From: Bacteroidota bacterium
GTDB taxonomy: Bacteria; Bacteroidota; Bacteroidia; Sphingobacteriales; Sphingobacteriaceae
Reading direction: 5' to 3'
Assembly (NCBI GenBank): GCA_013288685.1
Contig: JABDBM010000001.1
Span: 89,513-153,512, forward strand
DNA length: 64,000 nt
Within the stretch, counting starts at the first letter, position 1, and the number at the start of each line of letters is the position of its first letter. Below, piece by piece: positions 17,859 to 27,285 of this stretch. The translations under genes were made by a program, and so were the position numbers. Below the pieces are notes generated by a model that was given only the letters and a program-made list of their open reading frames with translations, had not been told where the DNA came from and made no database searches.

Positions 17859-18701
17859 CTACCTCATTCTCGTTTTCAAAAACGCTATGGTATATCCGTA
17901 AGCTTCTTTGGTGGCATCGCTGTTATAAATAGGGCTGCTGGGATTAGCGAAACCATGGTCGGCTTCGTATTGGTGTACATATAGTTTTTTGCCGGCGTTT
18001 TTCATATCATCACTAAATTTGGCAACTACCTTTGGGTTTATCCATTGGTCCTTGTTGGCAAAATTGCCCAATACATCGCAGTTAAGCGTTTTAAGGCGGT
18101 TAACATCCTGCTCGGGCATGCCGTAGTACATTACGCAACCTGCTGCCTGTTTGCCCGCCAGTAAGGTGGTTTGCAAACTCCAGCCACCGCCGAAACACCA
18201 GCCAATGGTTGCAATATGTGCCTTAGGGCCAACATAAGCAATGGCGCCGTTAATGATGGCTTTTGCCCGGTCGTCGGTTACGCTTTGCATGTATTTGCCG
18301 GCATCTTCACGGGTGGTGGCTACTTTGCCGTCGTAAAGGTCCAGATCGAGCACGTTTACATTGCCAAGGGCATTGTAAATTTTTTCGGATTCTGCCTTTA
18401 CAAAATCATTCAGTCCCCACCATTCGTGGATAACGAGAATGTAGTTGTTGGTAGGATTTTTAGCCATCAGGATGTAGGCATTGGCATCCTTGCCGCCGGT
18501 TGTTTGGTAGGTAATGGCTTTGCCAATAGTGCTTTGAAAATGAAATTTGATCGGATTTTTATGCGACATCCGGAAATCTTTATTGGAGGCCAGCATAGCA
18601 AACTGTTGTGTTGCCGATTGTTTACAACATGCCATTTTACTTTGACTAAAAGCCAGTACACTTCCGCAAAGCAGCAATGTTAAAAGGAAAAGTTTTTTCA
18701 T
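17859..18701 (-). CDS. Secreted dienelactone hydrolase family protein
   Basis: 280 aa. Signal peptide 1-20 (ends AFSQ). Alpha/beta hydrolase of the dienelactone type: the nucleophile is Cys169 in GWCFGGG, with Asp218 (NKDQW) and His249 (ADHGFA) completing the triad, and Glu93 in HEWWG at the oxyanion side. The family hydrolyses lactones and esters. The signal peptide places it in the periplasm, so a carbohydrate-ester or lactone substrate is possible. It stands alone, with an inverted repeat downstream. Confidence 0.88.
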   Translation of the reverse strand: MKKLFLLTLLLCGSVLAFSQSKMACCKQSATQQFAMLASNKDFRMSHKNPIKFHFQSTIGKAITYQTTGGKDANAYILMAKNPTNNYILVIHEWWGLNDFVKAESEKIYNALGNVNVLDLDLYDGKVATTREDAGKYMQSVTDDRAKAIINGAIAYVGPKAHIATIGWCFGGGWSLQTTLLAGKQAAGCVMYYGMPEQDVNRLKTLNCDVLGNFANKDQWINPKVVAKFSDDMKNAGKKLYVHQYEADHGFANPSSPIYNSDATKEAYGYTIAFLKTRMR

Positions 18702-18846
18702 TGTTTTATGTTTTTTTATGTGATTTTAAAGATTGTTCAATTAAGTGGTTAAACAACCAATATTAGGGTATTTTTGTTTGCGAACATATAATAGTTACGT
18801 TAATAAATTGGCAAAGGTTGTAACTTACGCAAATCATATTTAACCA

Positions 18847-19515
18847 ATGGACCCAGAATTTATAACCTACCAAAAATTTAACGACCCAGCTTTGGCGGAA
18901 GAACTTGCTGAACAATTAGATAAACATCATATAGCTTATGCGCTGGATGAAGAATCATTCAGGTTTGATCCCGGTATGGTTTTGAGCCATGCAACCAGGG
19001 AATATACGGTAAAAATAAAGGCGGAAGACTTTGAAAAGGTAAATGAACTGTTAAAGCAGGAAGAGATTGAAGATGTTAGCAAAATAGACCAGGATTATTA
19101 TCTGTTTAGCTTTACCGACGACGAATTGATGGATGTGATAGCCAAAGCCGATGAGTGGAACCCCTTTGATATAGTGCTTGCCCGTAAGCTGCTTGCCGAA
19201 AGGGGTAAAAACATAACCGATGAACAAATAGCAATAATTCACAAAAAAAGAATTGAGGAATTAAAAGCGCCGGATGCGCCGCAAACCTTTTGGATAGTTA
19301 TTGGATATTTGGTTGCTTTGGTTGGCGGTGTAATGGGAATTTTTATAGGCTGGTATTTATTTAAAGGCAAAAAAACACTGCCTAATGGCGAAAGGGTTTT
19401 TGAATACAGCGAGAATGACAGGCACCACGGTAAACGGATATTTTATTTATCGATTGTAGTTTTTGTGATTGCTGTTGGGTTTAAGTTAGCGCCGGTGTTT
19501 TCGAAAAATTATTAA
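18847..19515 (+). CDS. DUF2007-like protein with two C-terminal membrane helices
   Basis: 222 aa. Residues 1-75 (ITYQKFNDPALAEELAEQL, then YTVKIKAEDFEKVNELL) look like the DUF2007 putative signal-transducing domain. Two membrane helices lie at about 148-172 and 197-217, with a short cytoplasmic or periplasmic loop between them. No catalytic motif is visible. It is convergent with aroK and shares a palindromic terminator with it. Function unknown. Confidence 0.7.
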   Translation: MDPEFITYQKFNDPALAEELAEQLDKHHIAYALDEESFRFDPGMVLSHATREYTVKIKAEDFEKVNELLKQEEIEDVSKIDQDYYLFSFTDDELMDVIAKADEWNPFDIVLARKLLAERGKNITDEQIAIIHKKRIEELKAPDAPQTFWIVIGYLVALVGGVMGIFIGWYLFKGKKTLPNGERVFEYSENDRHHGKRIFYLSIVVFVIAVGFKLAPVFSKNY

Positions 19516-19527
19516 TTACCGAAGAGT

Positions 19528-19560
19528 AGATTTGCGAAGTTTTTAAAACTTCGCAAATCT
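19528..19560. terminator. Bidirectional palindromic terminator
   Basis: A 33-nt palindrome with 16-bp perfect arms (AGATTTGCGAAGTTTT / AAAACTTCGCAAATCT) around one T. It fills the gap between the convergent DUF2007-like gene and aroK, ending at the aroK stop codon. Confidence 0.7.
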
Positions 19561-20103
19561 TTAAACCTGCTTCGTGAGTGACTGTATTACCTTATCGGCC
19601 GTTAAGCCTAACCCATCGGTAATAACCGTAGCCTGCATATAAAATGGATCCCTTTCAGTTAGTTTATCAGCAATAAAAGTTACCAATGCTTCGCCATGTT
19701 TTTCGCGCAGCAGGGGGCGTTTTTCCTTTTCTTTTTCCAGTCGGCCGGCTAAGGTTTTAGCGGGCAGTTTAATGTAAACTGATTGGCCATGGGTATTTAT
19801 CCATTGTATATTGTCAAAAAAACAAGGCAGACCACCACCAGTGGATACTACCGCATTTTCGGGATAGCTGGTTTGTTTTAACACTGCTGATTCCAGCTTG
19901 CGGAAAGATTCTTCTCCATATTGGGCGAAGTATTGCGTAATGGTCATGCCTTCCTGTGCTTCCAGGATATGGTCAAGGTCCATAAAATCTACACCCAGGC
20001 GGTTTGCAAGCCGGCGACCTAAGGTGGTTTTACCGCTGCCCATAAAGCCTATCAGGAAAATGAGGCCCAAGCCTTTAGTGGTCTCTTTAAAATTCTTATC
20101 CAT
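19561..20103 (-). CDS. aroK: Shikimate kinase
   Basis: 180 aa. Phosphorylates shikimate in the pathway to chorismate. The P-loop is GFMGSGKTT (residues 19-27); MDLDHILE gives the shikimate-binding Asp, FRKLE the arginine, STGGGLP the GGG substrate motif, and EKRPLL the lid. Length is normal. It lies downstream of the DppB-type permease, 110 nt away, on the same strand. Confidence 0.96.
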   Translation of the reverse strand: MDKNFKETTKGLGLIFLIGFMGSGKTTLGRRLANRLGVDFMDLDHILEAQEGMTITQYFAQYGEESFRKLESAVLKQTSYPENAVVSTGGGLPCFFDNIQWINTHGQSVYIKLPAKTLAGRLEKEKEKRPLLREKHGEALVTFIADKLTERDPFYMQATVITDGLGLTADKVIQSLTKQV

Positions 20104-20213
20104 TATTATACAAATCTACGGATCAGGATAGTTTGGTAAACCCCACTCTTCACCCGCCCCAAGGTAGGAATCGCTCGGGGCCACCGCTTTTTCCTCAGGC
20201 TATGAACCATGAA

Positions 20214-21272
20214 CTACACAAGCTTCACCCTCGGATCGACCCAAACATAAATAATATCCACCAAAATATTTATCACCACAAAAATAAAGGCAATAAACAG
20301 GATAGAACCCATCACCACCGGGAAATCTGCCATCTCCAATGCGTCAACCGTGGTTTTCCCCAGGCCATTATAGCCAAATACATATTCTACAAAAAAAGAG
20401 CCCGCCAGTAGTGAGGCAAACCAGTTGGCAATAGCGGTTATTACGGGGTTAAGGGCGTTTTTTAACGCATGGCGGTAAATAATGGCATTATTACTTAAAC
20501 CCTTGGCTTTAGCCGTGCGGATATAATCCTGCGCCAGCACATCAAGCATAGCGTTGCGGGTAAGCTGCACAATGATGGCCAGCGGACGCAGACCCAAGGT
20601 AACCATGGGCAAAATTAGGTTGCGCCAGCTAATAACTTCGCCCTTGAAGGGATCGTAAGTGTACAAGCTGCCCGACATGTTCAAGCCAGTATACTTCGTT
20701 AATTCGAAACCAAATATCCAGGCGATAATAATGCCGGCAAAAAACGAAGGAGCCGATACGCCTAAAGTAGAAAAGCCGATGGCCAGTTTATCAATCCAGG
20801 TATTTTGATGTACCGCGCTGATCACACCTAAAAATACCCCGATAATGATGGCAAAAAGCATAGCCGTTGTGGCCAGCACCAGGGTGTTGGGTATAACTTC
20901 GAGCAATAACTTCGCTACCTCTTTATGGGTTTGATAAGAACGCCGTAAATAGGGCCATTTTATAGCCAGCACTTTTGCCGAAGACACCCGGAACAGTTTT
21001 ACATAATGATAGCGCTGTTGCTCGTTGCTGGTATTTAAGTGGATACCAATGGGCGATAGGTCGTTTAAATAATAAACAAATTGTACAGGTACAGGTTTAT
21101 CCAAACCAAATTCCTTGCGTACAGCTTGTAGTGATTGTACATCGGCGCGTTGTCCCTGGGTCATGCGTGCAGGGTCCACCGGTAAAATATTGAACAGAAA
21201 AAATACCACTACCACAATACCCAGCATTACTGCCATACCATAAAATAGCTTACGGACGAGGTAGGAGACCAT
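20214..21272 (-). CDS. Peptide-type ABC transporter permease (DppB/OppB family)
   Basis: 352 aa, six helices. N-terminal LVRKLFYGMAVMLGIVVVVFF and PVDPARMTQG are typical of DppB, and the EAA-type loop is RTAKAKGLSNNAII. It pairs with the DppC-type protein at 14332-15429 to make a heterodimeric importer. The stop of the DoxX gene is only 5 nt upstream, so the two are cotranscribed. Separation of the two permeases by several unrelated genes is unusual. Confidence 0.9.
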   Translation of the reverse strand: MVSYLVRKLFYGMAVMLGIVVVVFFLFNILPVDPARMTQGQRADVQSLQAVRKEFGLDKPVPVQFVYYLNDLSPIGIHLNTSNEQQRYHYVKLFRVSSAKVLAIKWPYLRRSYQTHKEVAKLLLEVIPNTLVLATTAMLFAIIIGVFLGVISAVHQNTWIDKLAIGFSTLGVSAPSFFAGIIIAWIFGFELTKYTGLNMSGSLYTYDPFKGEVISWRNLILPMVTLGLRPLAIIVQLTRNAMLDVLAQDYIRTAKAKGLSNNAIIYRHALKNALNPVITAIANWFASLLAGSFFVEYVFGYNGLGKTTVDALEMADFPVVMGSILFIAFIFVVINILVDIIYVWVDPRVKLV

Positions 21273-21277
21273 TGTTT

Positions 21278-22447
21278 CTATTGCTGAAAATATTTCTTGG
21301 TTAACTCATCCAAATTAGGCATGGAATGATAGTGCCATTTGTTAATCACTGTTCCATTCTTCATCAGGAATATTCCGGGATTGGCCCGCACCATTGTTTT
21401 TAGCGGAACGCCGTCGGCATAAAATATCTCGACAGCTAAATGATGTGCTTTGCTAAATGCCTCGGCATCAGCCGCAGAGTTTGAAGTGAGCAGTACCGTA
21501 CGGGTGTTGAAATTTTGCTGTAGATTGATGGCCAGTGCGTTTAACCGGTTAATGGCATCGATATTGGTTGTGCTTAAATCATAAGCAACAATAATTACGT
21601 TATTGTATGGATTGGTGAGCAACTCATTATTGTAATTGGTGCCTTGTGCATCCTGGATACCTAAATCCATAATCTTGGGCGAAAATCCTTTTTTTACCAG
21701 CCGGCTTTCGGGTTCGCCTACTACTTCCCAGTTATTATCTTTCCAGATGTTGCTGCTCAGGTAGTCGGTGTTGTTCATCACCTTAGTTTCTTTTGTTTTT
21801 TTATTTTTAAGATGATAGGTGAGTTCAAACTCATCGGGTTTTGCGCCCGGTGGGGTTTTCATCTCATCGGGGATATTGGCGCCTACTTTATAGGGTAAAA
21901 AATCAATTACCGGTAAAAAGTTGTAGGTATATAAGCCCAAACCCACGGATATAATGGCGGCTAATATCAACAGCATATCAGCTGTTTTGGCAATAAAAAG
22001 CGGTTGTATTTGGGTGCGATTAAAAAACAGCAGCAATATCAGCAACAGCAAAAACAAATCTTTGCTGAACGACTGCCAGGGTGTTAACGGAATAGCATCG
22101 CCAAAGCAGCCGCAGGTTTGCACAACCTGGAAGTAGGCCGAATAAAATGTTAAAAATGCAAAAAAGATGATAAGCAGTAATAGGCCCCATGCTACCGATT
22201 TAGCGCGAACGCCAATTAATAATGCAAAGCCCAATACCATTTCCAATGCGCACAGTACAATGGCCAATGTTAATGACAGTCCACTTAAAAAAGTAAGGTG
22301 AAAAACCTCAAAATATTCTTCCAGTTTGTACGAAAAGCCCAGTGGATCGTTAATTTTAACAAGACCGGAAAATATAAAAAGCAGCCCCACAAATATCCTG
22401 GCTGCCCATAGCCACCATGTTGTTGAATTATTATTGATTTTATTCAT
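21278..22447 (-). CDS. DoxX protein of the BT_3928 type
   Basis: 389 aa. The N-terminal half is a four-helix DoxX domain (ARIFVGLLFIFSGLVKINDP, later TCGCFGDAIPLTPWQS). The C-terminal half (about 175-389) has a thioredoxin-like layout without a CxxC pair. Fused proteins of this kind are common in Bacteroidota and often lie near shikimate kinase. Role unknown, probably linked to respiratory or redox reactions at the inner membrane. It is first in a unit with the permease and perhaps aroK. Confidence 0.85.
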   Translation of the reverse strand: MNKINNNSTTWWLWAARIFVGLLFIFSGLVKINDPLGFSYKLEEYFEVFHLTFLSGLSLTLAIVLCALEMVLGFALLIGVRAKSVAWGLLLLIIFFAFLTFYSAYFQVVQTCGCFGDAIPLTPWQSFSKDLFLLLLILLLFFNRTQIQPLFIAKTADMLLILAAIISVGLGLYTYNFLPVIDFLPYKVGANIPDEMKTPPGAKPDEFELTYHLKNKKTKETKVMNNTDYLSSNIWKDNNWEVVGEPESRLVKKGFSPKIMDLGIQDAQGTNYNNELLTNPYNNVIIVAYDLSTTNIDAINRLNALAINLQQNFNTRTVLLTSNSAADAEAFSKAHHLAVEIFYADGVPLKTMVRANPGIFLMKNGTVINKWHYHSMPNLDELTKKYFQQ

Positions 22448-22474
22448 TTTCTTTGTTGAAATGTCGTACTTTTT

Positions 22475-22559
22475 GTTGTAAAGTTGGAACGTTGTAAAGT
22501 TGAAATGTTATTTTAATATTCACCAACTTTAAAACATTACAACCTTTCAACATTACAAC
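22475..22559. repeat. Inverted repeat of TTGTAAAGTTG words
   Basis: Left arm 22475-22509 (GTTGTAAAGTTGGAACGTTG...) and right arm 22525-22559 (...CAACATTACAAC) are near-complementary, with 15 nt between. It fills the divergent gap between the DoxX gene and folP and so lies where both promoters should be. Confidence 0.65.
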
Positions 22560-22568
22560 AATTTACCA

Positions 22569-23423
22569 GTGGCTAAAGATACATTTTTTCGGAAAAAGGA
22601 AACCTTAAATGCGGGCGGCAGGCTGATTGATTTAAGCCATCCCAAAGTAATGGGCATTATTAACCTAACGCCAGATTCTTTTTATGCAGGGAGCCGGAAG
22701 CAGGGGATTGATGAAGCACTGATGCAAGCGGGGAAAATGCTGGATGAGGGTGCTGCTTTTTTGGATATCGGCGCTTATTCGTCACGCCCCGGTGCTGATG
22801 ATATTTCGGTGCAGGAGGAAATGGACCGTTTGTTGCCGGTTGTTGAAGCCATTGCTTTGAATTTCTCTGACGCGGTTTTGTCTATCGATACCTTTCGCGC
22901 ACAAATAGCCGAAGCAGCCATTGTTGCTGGGGCACATATCATTAATGATATTTCCGGAGGTCAATTAGATGCCGATATGTTTGCCACTATTGCCCGCCTG
23001 CAGGTTCCTTATATTTTAATGCATACCAAAGGGACCCCGCAAAATATGCAGCAACTGGCGAATTATGAAGATGTTTTTGCGGAGGTATATGATTATTTTG
23101 CTGATAAATATCACCAGCTAAAACAGCTTGGCGTACACGATGTGATTATCGATCCCGGTTTTGGCTTTGCTAAAAAGCCGGAGCATAGCTATGCGCTGAT
23201 GAGTCGTTTACAGGATTTCGGTGCGTTGCAATTACCCTTATTGACGGGCATATCCCGCAAAAAAATGATTTATGGGTTATTGGGTAATACTGCAGCCGAT
23301 GCCTTGAATGGCACCACGGTGTTGAATACCATTGCATTAACGAAAGGTAGCAATATATTGCGTGTTCATGATGTAAAGGAAGCAGTAGAGGCTGTTAAGA
23401 TTTGGGAGATGTGTCAAGTCTGA
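22569..23423 (+). CDS. folP: Dihydropteroate synthase
   Basis: 284 aa. Condenses p-aminobenzoate with 6-hydroxymethyl-dihydropterin diphosphate to dihydropteroate in folate synthesis. Landmarks are VMGIINLTPDSFYAGSR, DIGAYSSRPGAD, LSIDTFRA, INDISGG and DPGFGFAK. The start is GTG at 22569; the next Met is inside the first strand of the barrel and would remove conserved residues. It is divergent from the DoxX gene. Confidence 0.96.
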   Translation: MAKDTFFRKKETLNAGGRLIDLSHPKVMGIINLTPDSFYAGSRKQGIDEALMQAGKMLDEGAAFLDIGAYSSRPGADDISVQEEMDRLLPVVEAIALNFSDAVLSIDTFRAQIAEAAIVAGAHIINDISGGQLDADMFATIARLQVPYILMHTKGTPQNMQQLANYEDVFAEVYDYFADKYHQLKQLGVHDVIIDPGFGFAKKPEHSYALMSRLQDFGALQLPLLTGISRKKMIYGLLGNTAADALNGTTVLNTIALTKGSNILRVHDVKEAVEAVKIWEMCQV

Positions 23424-23455
23424 AGTCTTGAGTCGAAAGTCTTAAGTTTTTAGAA
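23419..23455 (+). repeat. AAGTCTTGAGTC-type word repeat
   Basis: Between folP and the small protein gene: AAGTCTGAAGTCTTGAGTCG then AAAGTCTTAAGTTT. Quasi-periodic AGTCT words, similar in style to the other intergenic word repeats. Confidence 0.45.
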
Positions 23456-23496
23456 AGGAACAAACTATCTTGTACCTCAATTATTATTGAAAAATC

Positions 23497-23703
23497 ATGA
23501 TTACAATGACAGACACTGAAGTAAAGCAAAAAGGCTTATATGCTTTGCTCAACGCATTAGGCGAGGTAGACGCGGACCGTTTTATTACCTTATTAAACAG
23601 AGAGCCTTTTGACTACACCATTTGGCAGCGCGACATTTTTGAGAATATGGACGTTAATGAAATAAGTTCAAAAGCTATGGCGCTTAGAAAGAAAAGTTCA
23701 TAA
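23497..23703 (+). CDS. Conserved small hypothetical protein
   Basis: 68 aa from ATG 23497 (Met4 at 23506 also possible). The sequence VKQKGLYALLNALGEVDADRF, then FDYTIWQRDIFENMDV, has the look of a small conserved family found in several phyla, sometimes near toxin genes; I cannot assign it. It is soluble and mixed-charge. It ends 5 nt before the stop of the convergent TPR gene. Confidence 0.65.
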   Translation: MITMTDTEVKQKGLYALLNALGEVDADRFITLLNREPFDYTIWQRDIFENMDVNEISSKAMALRKKSS

Positions 23704-23708
23704 TCTTA

Positions 23709-24743
23709 TTACTTACAAAACTTACTGATATTATCTTTTGCTGGTGCATAACCCAAATTGGCCGCTTTATTCCAGTCGGCGCAAGCGCCGTCTTTATCGC
23801 CCGCATGGTTCCTGGCATCAGCGCGGTTACTGTAAGCTTCTTTATATTCGGGGTACAAATCTATTGCTTCATTAAAGTCTTTTATCGCATTTTCATAATC
23901 GCCACCAAGGCTTTTCGCCTCACCTATGGCTTCGTATATGTTTGATTTAAATAAGTAGCTGTTTGGTATTTGTGTATCCTTAAAAAGAGATAGTGCTGCC
24001 GTAAAATCTTCAATAGCACTTTTATAATCGCCTATCTTCAATAGCGCGTGTCCCCTGTTCATATAAGTGGCCTGATCGGCTTTTATCGCGATGGATTGTG
24101 TATAGCTGTTAATAGCACCCTTATAATCCTTCATTTCCTGTTTGACAATACCTATGCTATTATAGTATATCCATGTATATTTTTCATCTAACGAAGCAGC
24201 TGATTTATAATCTTGTATGGCGCCTTCATAATCCTTAAGCGTCCATTTGGCGCTGGCCCTGTTGGCATAGGCATTGATGTTTTTAGGGGCGAGCGATATG
24301 ACTTCGGTATTATCCTGAATTGATCCTGCGTAGTCCTTTAAGTTGTATTTAGCGTTAGCCCTTCGCTGAAAAGCAATCGGGCTGTTGGGTTCCAATGCTA
24401 TCCATTGATCATAATCAGCAATGGCAGCCTTTTTATCAAGCGCTGACAGATTGATAAATGCGCGTTCGTTATATGCGTTAACATCTTTCGGGTTTATAAC
24501 AAGCGCATCTGTAAGGTCGGCTACGGCGCCTTTATAATTACCCTGGAGGTCCTTTGCCTTTGCTCTTTTATGATAGGCATCTGCATATTTGGGGTTTAGC
24601 GATATAGCCTGGCTGAAGTATTCTTCAGCTTCGCGGTATTTGGCGCTGTCCAATTTTTGGTTCCCAAGTTTAAAATACTTTTTCGCTGTTTGGGAAAAGG
24701 TTAATGCAGGGAAAAGCAGGATTAGGATTAATAGATTTTTCAT
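23709..24743 (-). CDS. Secreted tetratricopeptide repeat protein
   Basis: 344 aa from ATG 24743 (a GTG at 24749 is also in frame). Signal peptide 1-18 (ends FSQ). The rest is about nine TPR units of 34 residues with recurring words such as GDYKSAIEDF and LNPKYADAYHKRA. TPR arrays bind other proteins; no catalytic domain is attached. Single gene upstream of the GH3 gene's 3' end. Confidence 0.88.
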   Translation of the reverse strand: MKNLLILILLFPALTFSQTAKKYFKLGNQKLDSAKYREAEEYFSQAISLNPKYADAYHKRAKAKDLQGNYKGAVADLTDALVINPKDVNAYNERAFINLSALDKKAAIADYDQWIALEPNSPIAFQRRANAKYNLKDYAGSIQDNTEVISLAPKNINAYANRASAKWTLKDYEGAIQDYKSAASLDEKYTWIYYNSIGIVKQEMKDYKGAINSYTQSIAIKADQATYMNRGHALLKIGDYKSAIEDFTAALSLFKDTQIPNSYLFKSNIYEAIGEAKSLGGDYENAIKDFNEAIDLYPEYKEAYSNRADARNHAGDKDGACADWNKAANLGYAPAKDNISKFCK

Positions 24744-24804
24744 TGGCACAATTTAATGGCTTCCTTCAAAAATACAAATAATAGAACGATACTGGTTATC
24801 AACG

Positions 24805-26325
24805 TTATCCCACCAATTCCATCATCTTTAAAATGCTATCTACATATTCGCGGTTGTTGGCCAGGCGCGGTACTTTATGCTGATTACCTAACTTACCTTT
24901 GCCCTTCATCCAGTTAAAGAAAGTTCCTTGCGGGGCCTTTCGTACTATTGGGCGGCGCAGGGCCATATCTTTAAAGCGCTTGGCATCATAGTCGGAATTG
25001 ATACGGCGCAGGGTTTGGTCCATAATGTCAACAAAACGCTCAAATTCGGCGGGCTTTTTTTCAAATTCAATAATCCATTCGTGGGCACCACATTCGTCGC
25101 CGTTAAAGTATACCGGGGCAGCTGTATAGTCGCGAATGATTGCGCCGGTTTGCTGACAGGCTTCATCAAGGGCTCGCTCGGCATTATCAATAATCAGTTC
25201 TTCGCCAAAGGCATTGATAAAGTGTTTGGTGCGACCTGTTACCTGTATCCTGAAAGGCGATAATGAGGTAAACCTTACGGTATCGCCAATTAAATAGCGC
25301 CAAAGCCCGGCATTAGTGCTGATGATGGGGGCATAGTTTTTACCGAGTTCCACTTCATCCAATATCAGAGTTTTGGGGCTTTCATCGTGCAAGTTTTCCA
25401 GGGGTAAAAACTCGTAGAAGATGCCATAATCAAGCATCAGTAACATCTCTCCTGGTTCCTTTGTATCCTGTATTCCAAAAAAACCTTCGGAGGCGTTGTA
25501 GTTTTCCAGGTAATACATATCCTCATTCGGGATCAGTTTTTTAAACTGCTCGCGGTAGGGCGTAAAGTTTACCGCACCATGAAAATACATCTCGAGGTTG
25601 GGCCAAACTTCCAGCAGGTTTTTTTTGCCGGTTATTTCCAGTATGCGTTTAAACAACAGTATATTCCAGGTGGGTACGCCGCTCAGACTGGTTACGTTAA
25701 CATCCTTAGTGGCGTAAGCCATGCGTTCAATTTTTTCTTCAAAATCGTCCAGCAGGGCTATGTCGAGGTGCGGTGTACGGTGAAACTCGGCCCAAAGGGG
25801 GAGGTTTTTCATCAGCACAGCCGACAAATCGCCAAAGGAAGTATCAGGATGAAACTCGCTTACCTGCTGACTGCCGCCCAGGGTCAAAATCTTCCCGGTA
25901 AACATACGGGCATTGGGTACGTTATTAAAGTAGATGGTGAGCAAATCCTTGCCGCCTTTAAAATGGCATTCCTCCAGCGCTTCCTCGCTTACGGGGATAT
26001 ACTTACTGCGGTCGCTCGTGGTGCCCGATGATTTTGCAAACCAGCGGATTTCCGATGGCCAAAGCACATTTTGTTCGCCCCGCAGCATGCGCTCGATATA
26101 GGGTTTTAGCGTATCGTAAGTTTGTATGGGTACCCGTTCTTTAAACTGGGCCAAATGGGTAATGCTTTTAAATCCATATTTTTTGCCCCACTCGGTGTTT
26201 TCAGCCGATGATATTAACTGTTCAAACCATTCTTCCTGTACCTCGTTAGGATATTTCATAAAAAGCTCTATCTGGTGAATACGCTTTTTCATGAACCAGG
26301 TAAATACCGAGTTAAAAATCTCCAT
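24805..26325 (-). CDS. GH3 auxin-responsive-family acyl-acid amido synthetase-like protein
   Basis: 506 aa, normal for the family. GH3 enzymes adenylate a carboxylic acid and join it to an amino acid. The ATP-binding motifs are visible: SSGTTSDRSKYIPVS (near residue 118), YNASEGFFGIQD and the YLIGD word of motif III in LWRYLIGDTVRF. Bacterial members are common in Bacteroidota; plant members conjugate auxin or jasmonate, but the bacterial substrate is not known. It is 12 nt downstream of lptB and probably cotranscribed, which argues for an envelope-related rather than hormone role. Confidence 0.9.
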   Translation of the reverse strand: MEIFNSVFTWFMKKRIHQIELFMKYPNEVQEEWFEQLISSAENTEWGKKYGFKSITHLAQFKERVPIQTYDTLKPYIERMLRGEQNVLWPSEIRWFAKSSGTTSDRSKYIPVSEEALEECHFKGGKDLLTIYFNNVPNARMFTGKILTLGGSQQVSEFHPDTSFGDLSAVLMKNLPLWAEFHRTPHLDIALLDDFEEKIERMAYATKDVNVTSLSGVPTWNILLFKRILEITGKKNLLEVWPNLEMYFHGAVNFTPYREQFKKLIPNEDMYYLENYNASEGFFGIQDTKEPGEMLLMLDYGIFYEFLPLENLHDESPKTLILDEVELGKNYAPIISTNAGLWRYLIGDTVRFTSLSPFRIQVTGRTKHFINAFGEELIIDNAERALDEACQQTGAIIRDYTAAPVYFNGDECGAHEWIIEFEKKPAEFERFVDIMDQTLRRINSDYDAKRFKDMALRRPIVRKAPQGTFFNWMKGKGKLGNQHKVPRLANNREYVDSILKMMELVG

Positions 26326-26337
26326 AGGCTATCGCGA

Positions 26338-27096
26338 TTAAAATCCGCCTGTAGTTGGAGGCGGAAATACTTTTCTTTTCAAAACAAAATTTGCACCCAG
26401 GTAAACCTTGCGCACCATCTCATTTGCCGCCAGCACTTCGGGTTCGCCCGATTCTAATATTTTACCCTCAAAAAGCAGGTAGGCCCGGTCGGTTATCGAA
26501 AGGGTCTCCTGCACATTATGGTCGGTTATTAATATACCTATGTTTCGGTGTTTTAACTTGGCCACCATGGCCTGTATTTCTTCAACCGCAATTGGATCGA
26601 CACCCGCAAAAGGTTCATCCAATAATATAAAGTTTGGTTCGGCCGCCAGGGCCCGGGCAATTTCGGTACGCCGGCGCTCGCCACCCGATAGCAGATCACC
26701 ACGGTTGCGACGCACCTTGTGCAAGCTAAATTCGTCTATCAGTTGTTCCAGTTTGTCCTGCTGCCGGGCTTTTGGCATATTGCCCATTTCCAGCACTGCC
26801 TTTATATTATCCTCAACCGAAAGTTTCCGAAAAACCGAAGCCTCCTGCGCCAGGTAGCCAATCCCCTTTTGCGCGCGGCGGTACATCGGGTCGTTAGTGA
26901 TGTCTTTATCATCCAAAAAAATAGTGCCTTCGTTTGGTTTTATCAGGCCCACAATCATATAAAACGAAGTAGTTTTCCCGGCGCCGTTAGGGCCAAGCAA
27001 ACCTACAATTTCGCCTTGCGCTACGTTGAAAGACACATCGTTTACAACGGTACGCTGTTTATATTTTTTTAATAAATTTTCTGCCCGAAGGATCAT
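26338..27096 (-). CDS. lptB: Lipopolysaccharide export ABC transporter ATPase
   Basis: 252 aa. Energises extraction of LPS from the inner membrane with LptF/LptG. Walker [11 protein letters not shown], the LptB words [16 protein letters not shown], signature LSGGERRR, Walker [14 protein letters not shown] and the H-loop ITDHNV are all present. The partner permeases are not in this window. GH3 follows directly. Confidence 0.96.
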   Translation of the reverse strand: MILRAENLLKKYKQRTVVNDVSFNVAQGEIVGLLGPNGAGKTTSFYMIVGLIKPNEGTIFLDDKDITNDPMYRRAQKGIGYLAQEASVFRKLSVEDNIKAVLEMGNMPKARQQDKLEQLIDEFSLHKVRRNRGDLLSGGERRRTEIARALAAEPNFILLDEPFAGVDPIAVEEIQAMVAKLKHRNIGILITDHNVQETLSITDRAYLLFEGKILESGEPEVLAANEMVRKVYLGANFVLKRKVFPPPTTGGF

Positions 27097-27099
27097 TTA

Positions 27100-27285
27100 T
27101 TTGGGGATTACAGTGATTAAATTTTGATTACAGTGATTATTTTTTTTGATTACATTGATTTTTGATCACAGATTTACGCTGATTTCTTTGATTACGCAGA
27201 TTGCCTTTGTTAGCCATCTTTTACCTTTCAGCTTTATCCTCTACTTTAGGCTATGAACTATGAACCATCAGCTATGAACTCCCTA
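27100..27285. repeat. GATTACAGTGATT word-repeat block
   Basis: Upstream of lptB: several copies of GATTACAGTGATT-like words, then GATCACAGATTTACGCTGAT, then TTTTACCTTTCAGCTTT and CTATGAACTATGAACCATC. The same order of the first three elements occurs at 51411-51540, upstream of another minus-strand gene. Copies of the first element occur at 58634-58711 and, reversed, at 34271-34312 and 59605-59653. Confidence 0.7.

Noticed and set aside
18171..18683. Long frame opposite the dienelactone hydrolase gene (plus strand)
   Set aside because: It has no domain or signal that makes sense; the minus-strand hydrolase has a complete catalytic triad and signal peptide.
25579..26031. Long frame opposite the GH3 gene
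   Set aside because: Composition is a mirror of conserved GH3 codons; no independent motif.
24805..26325. Auxin conjugation pathway made of GH3 plus the amine oxidase
   Set aside because: Bacterial GH3 substrates are unknown, the genes are 16 kb apart, and GH3 is linked to lptB; evidence is too thin.
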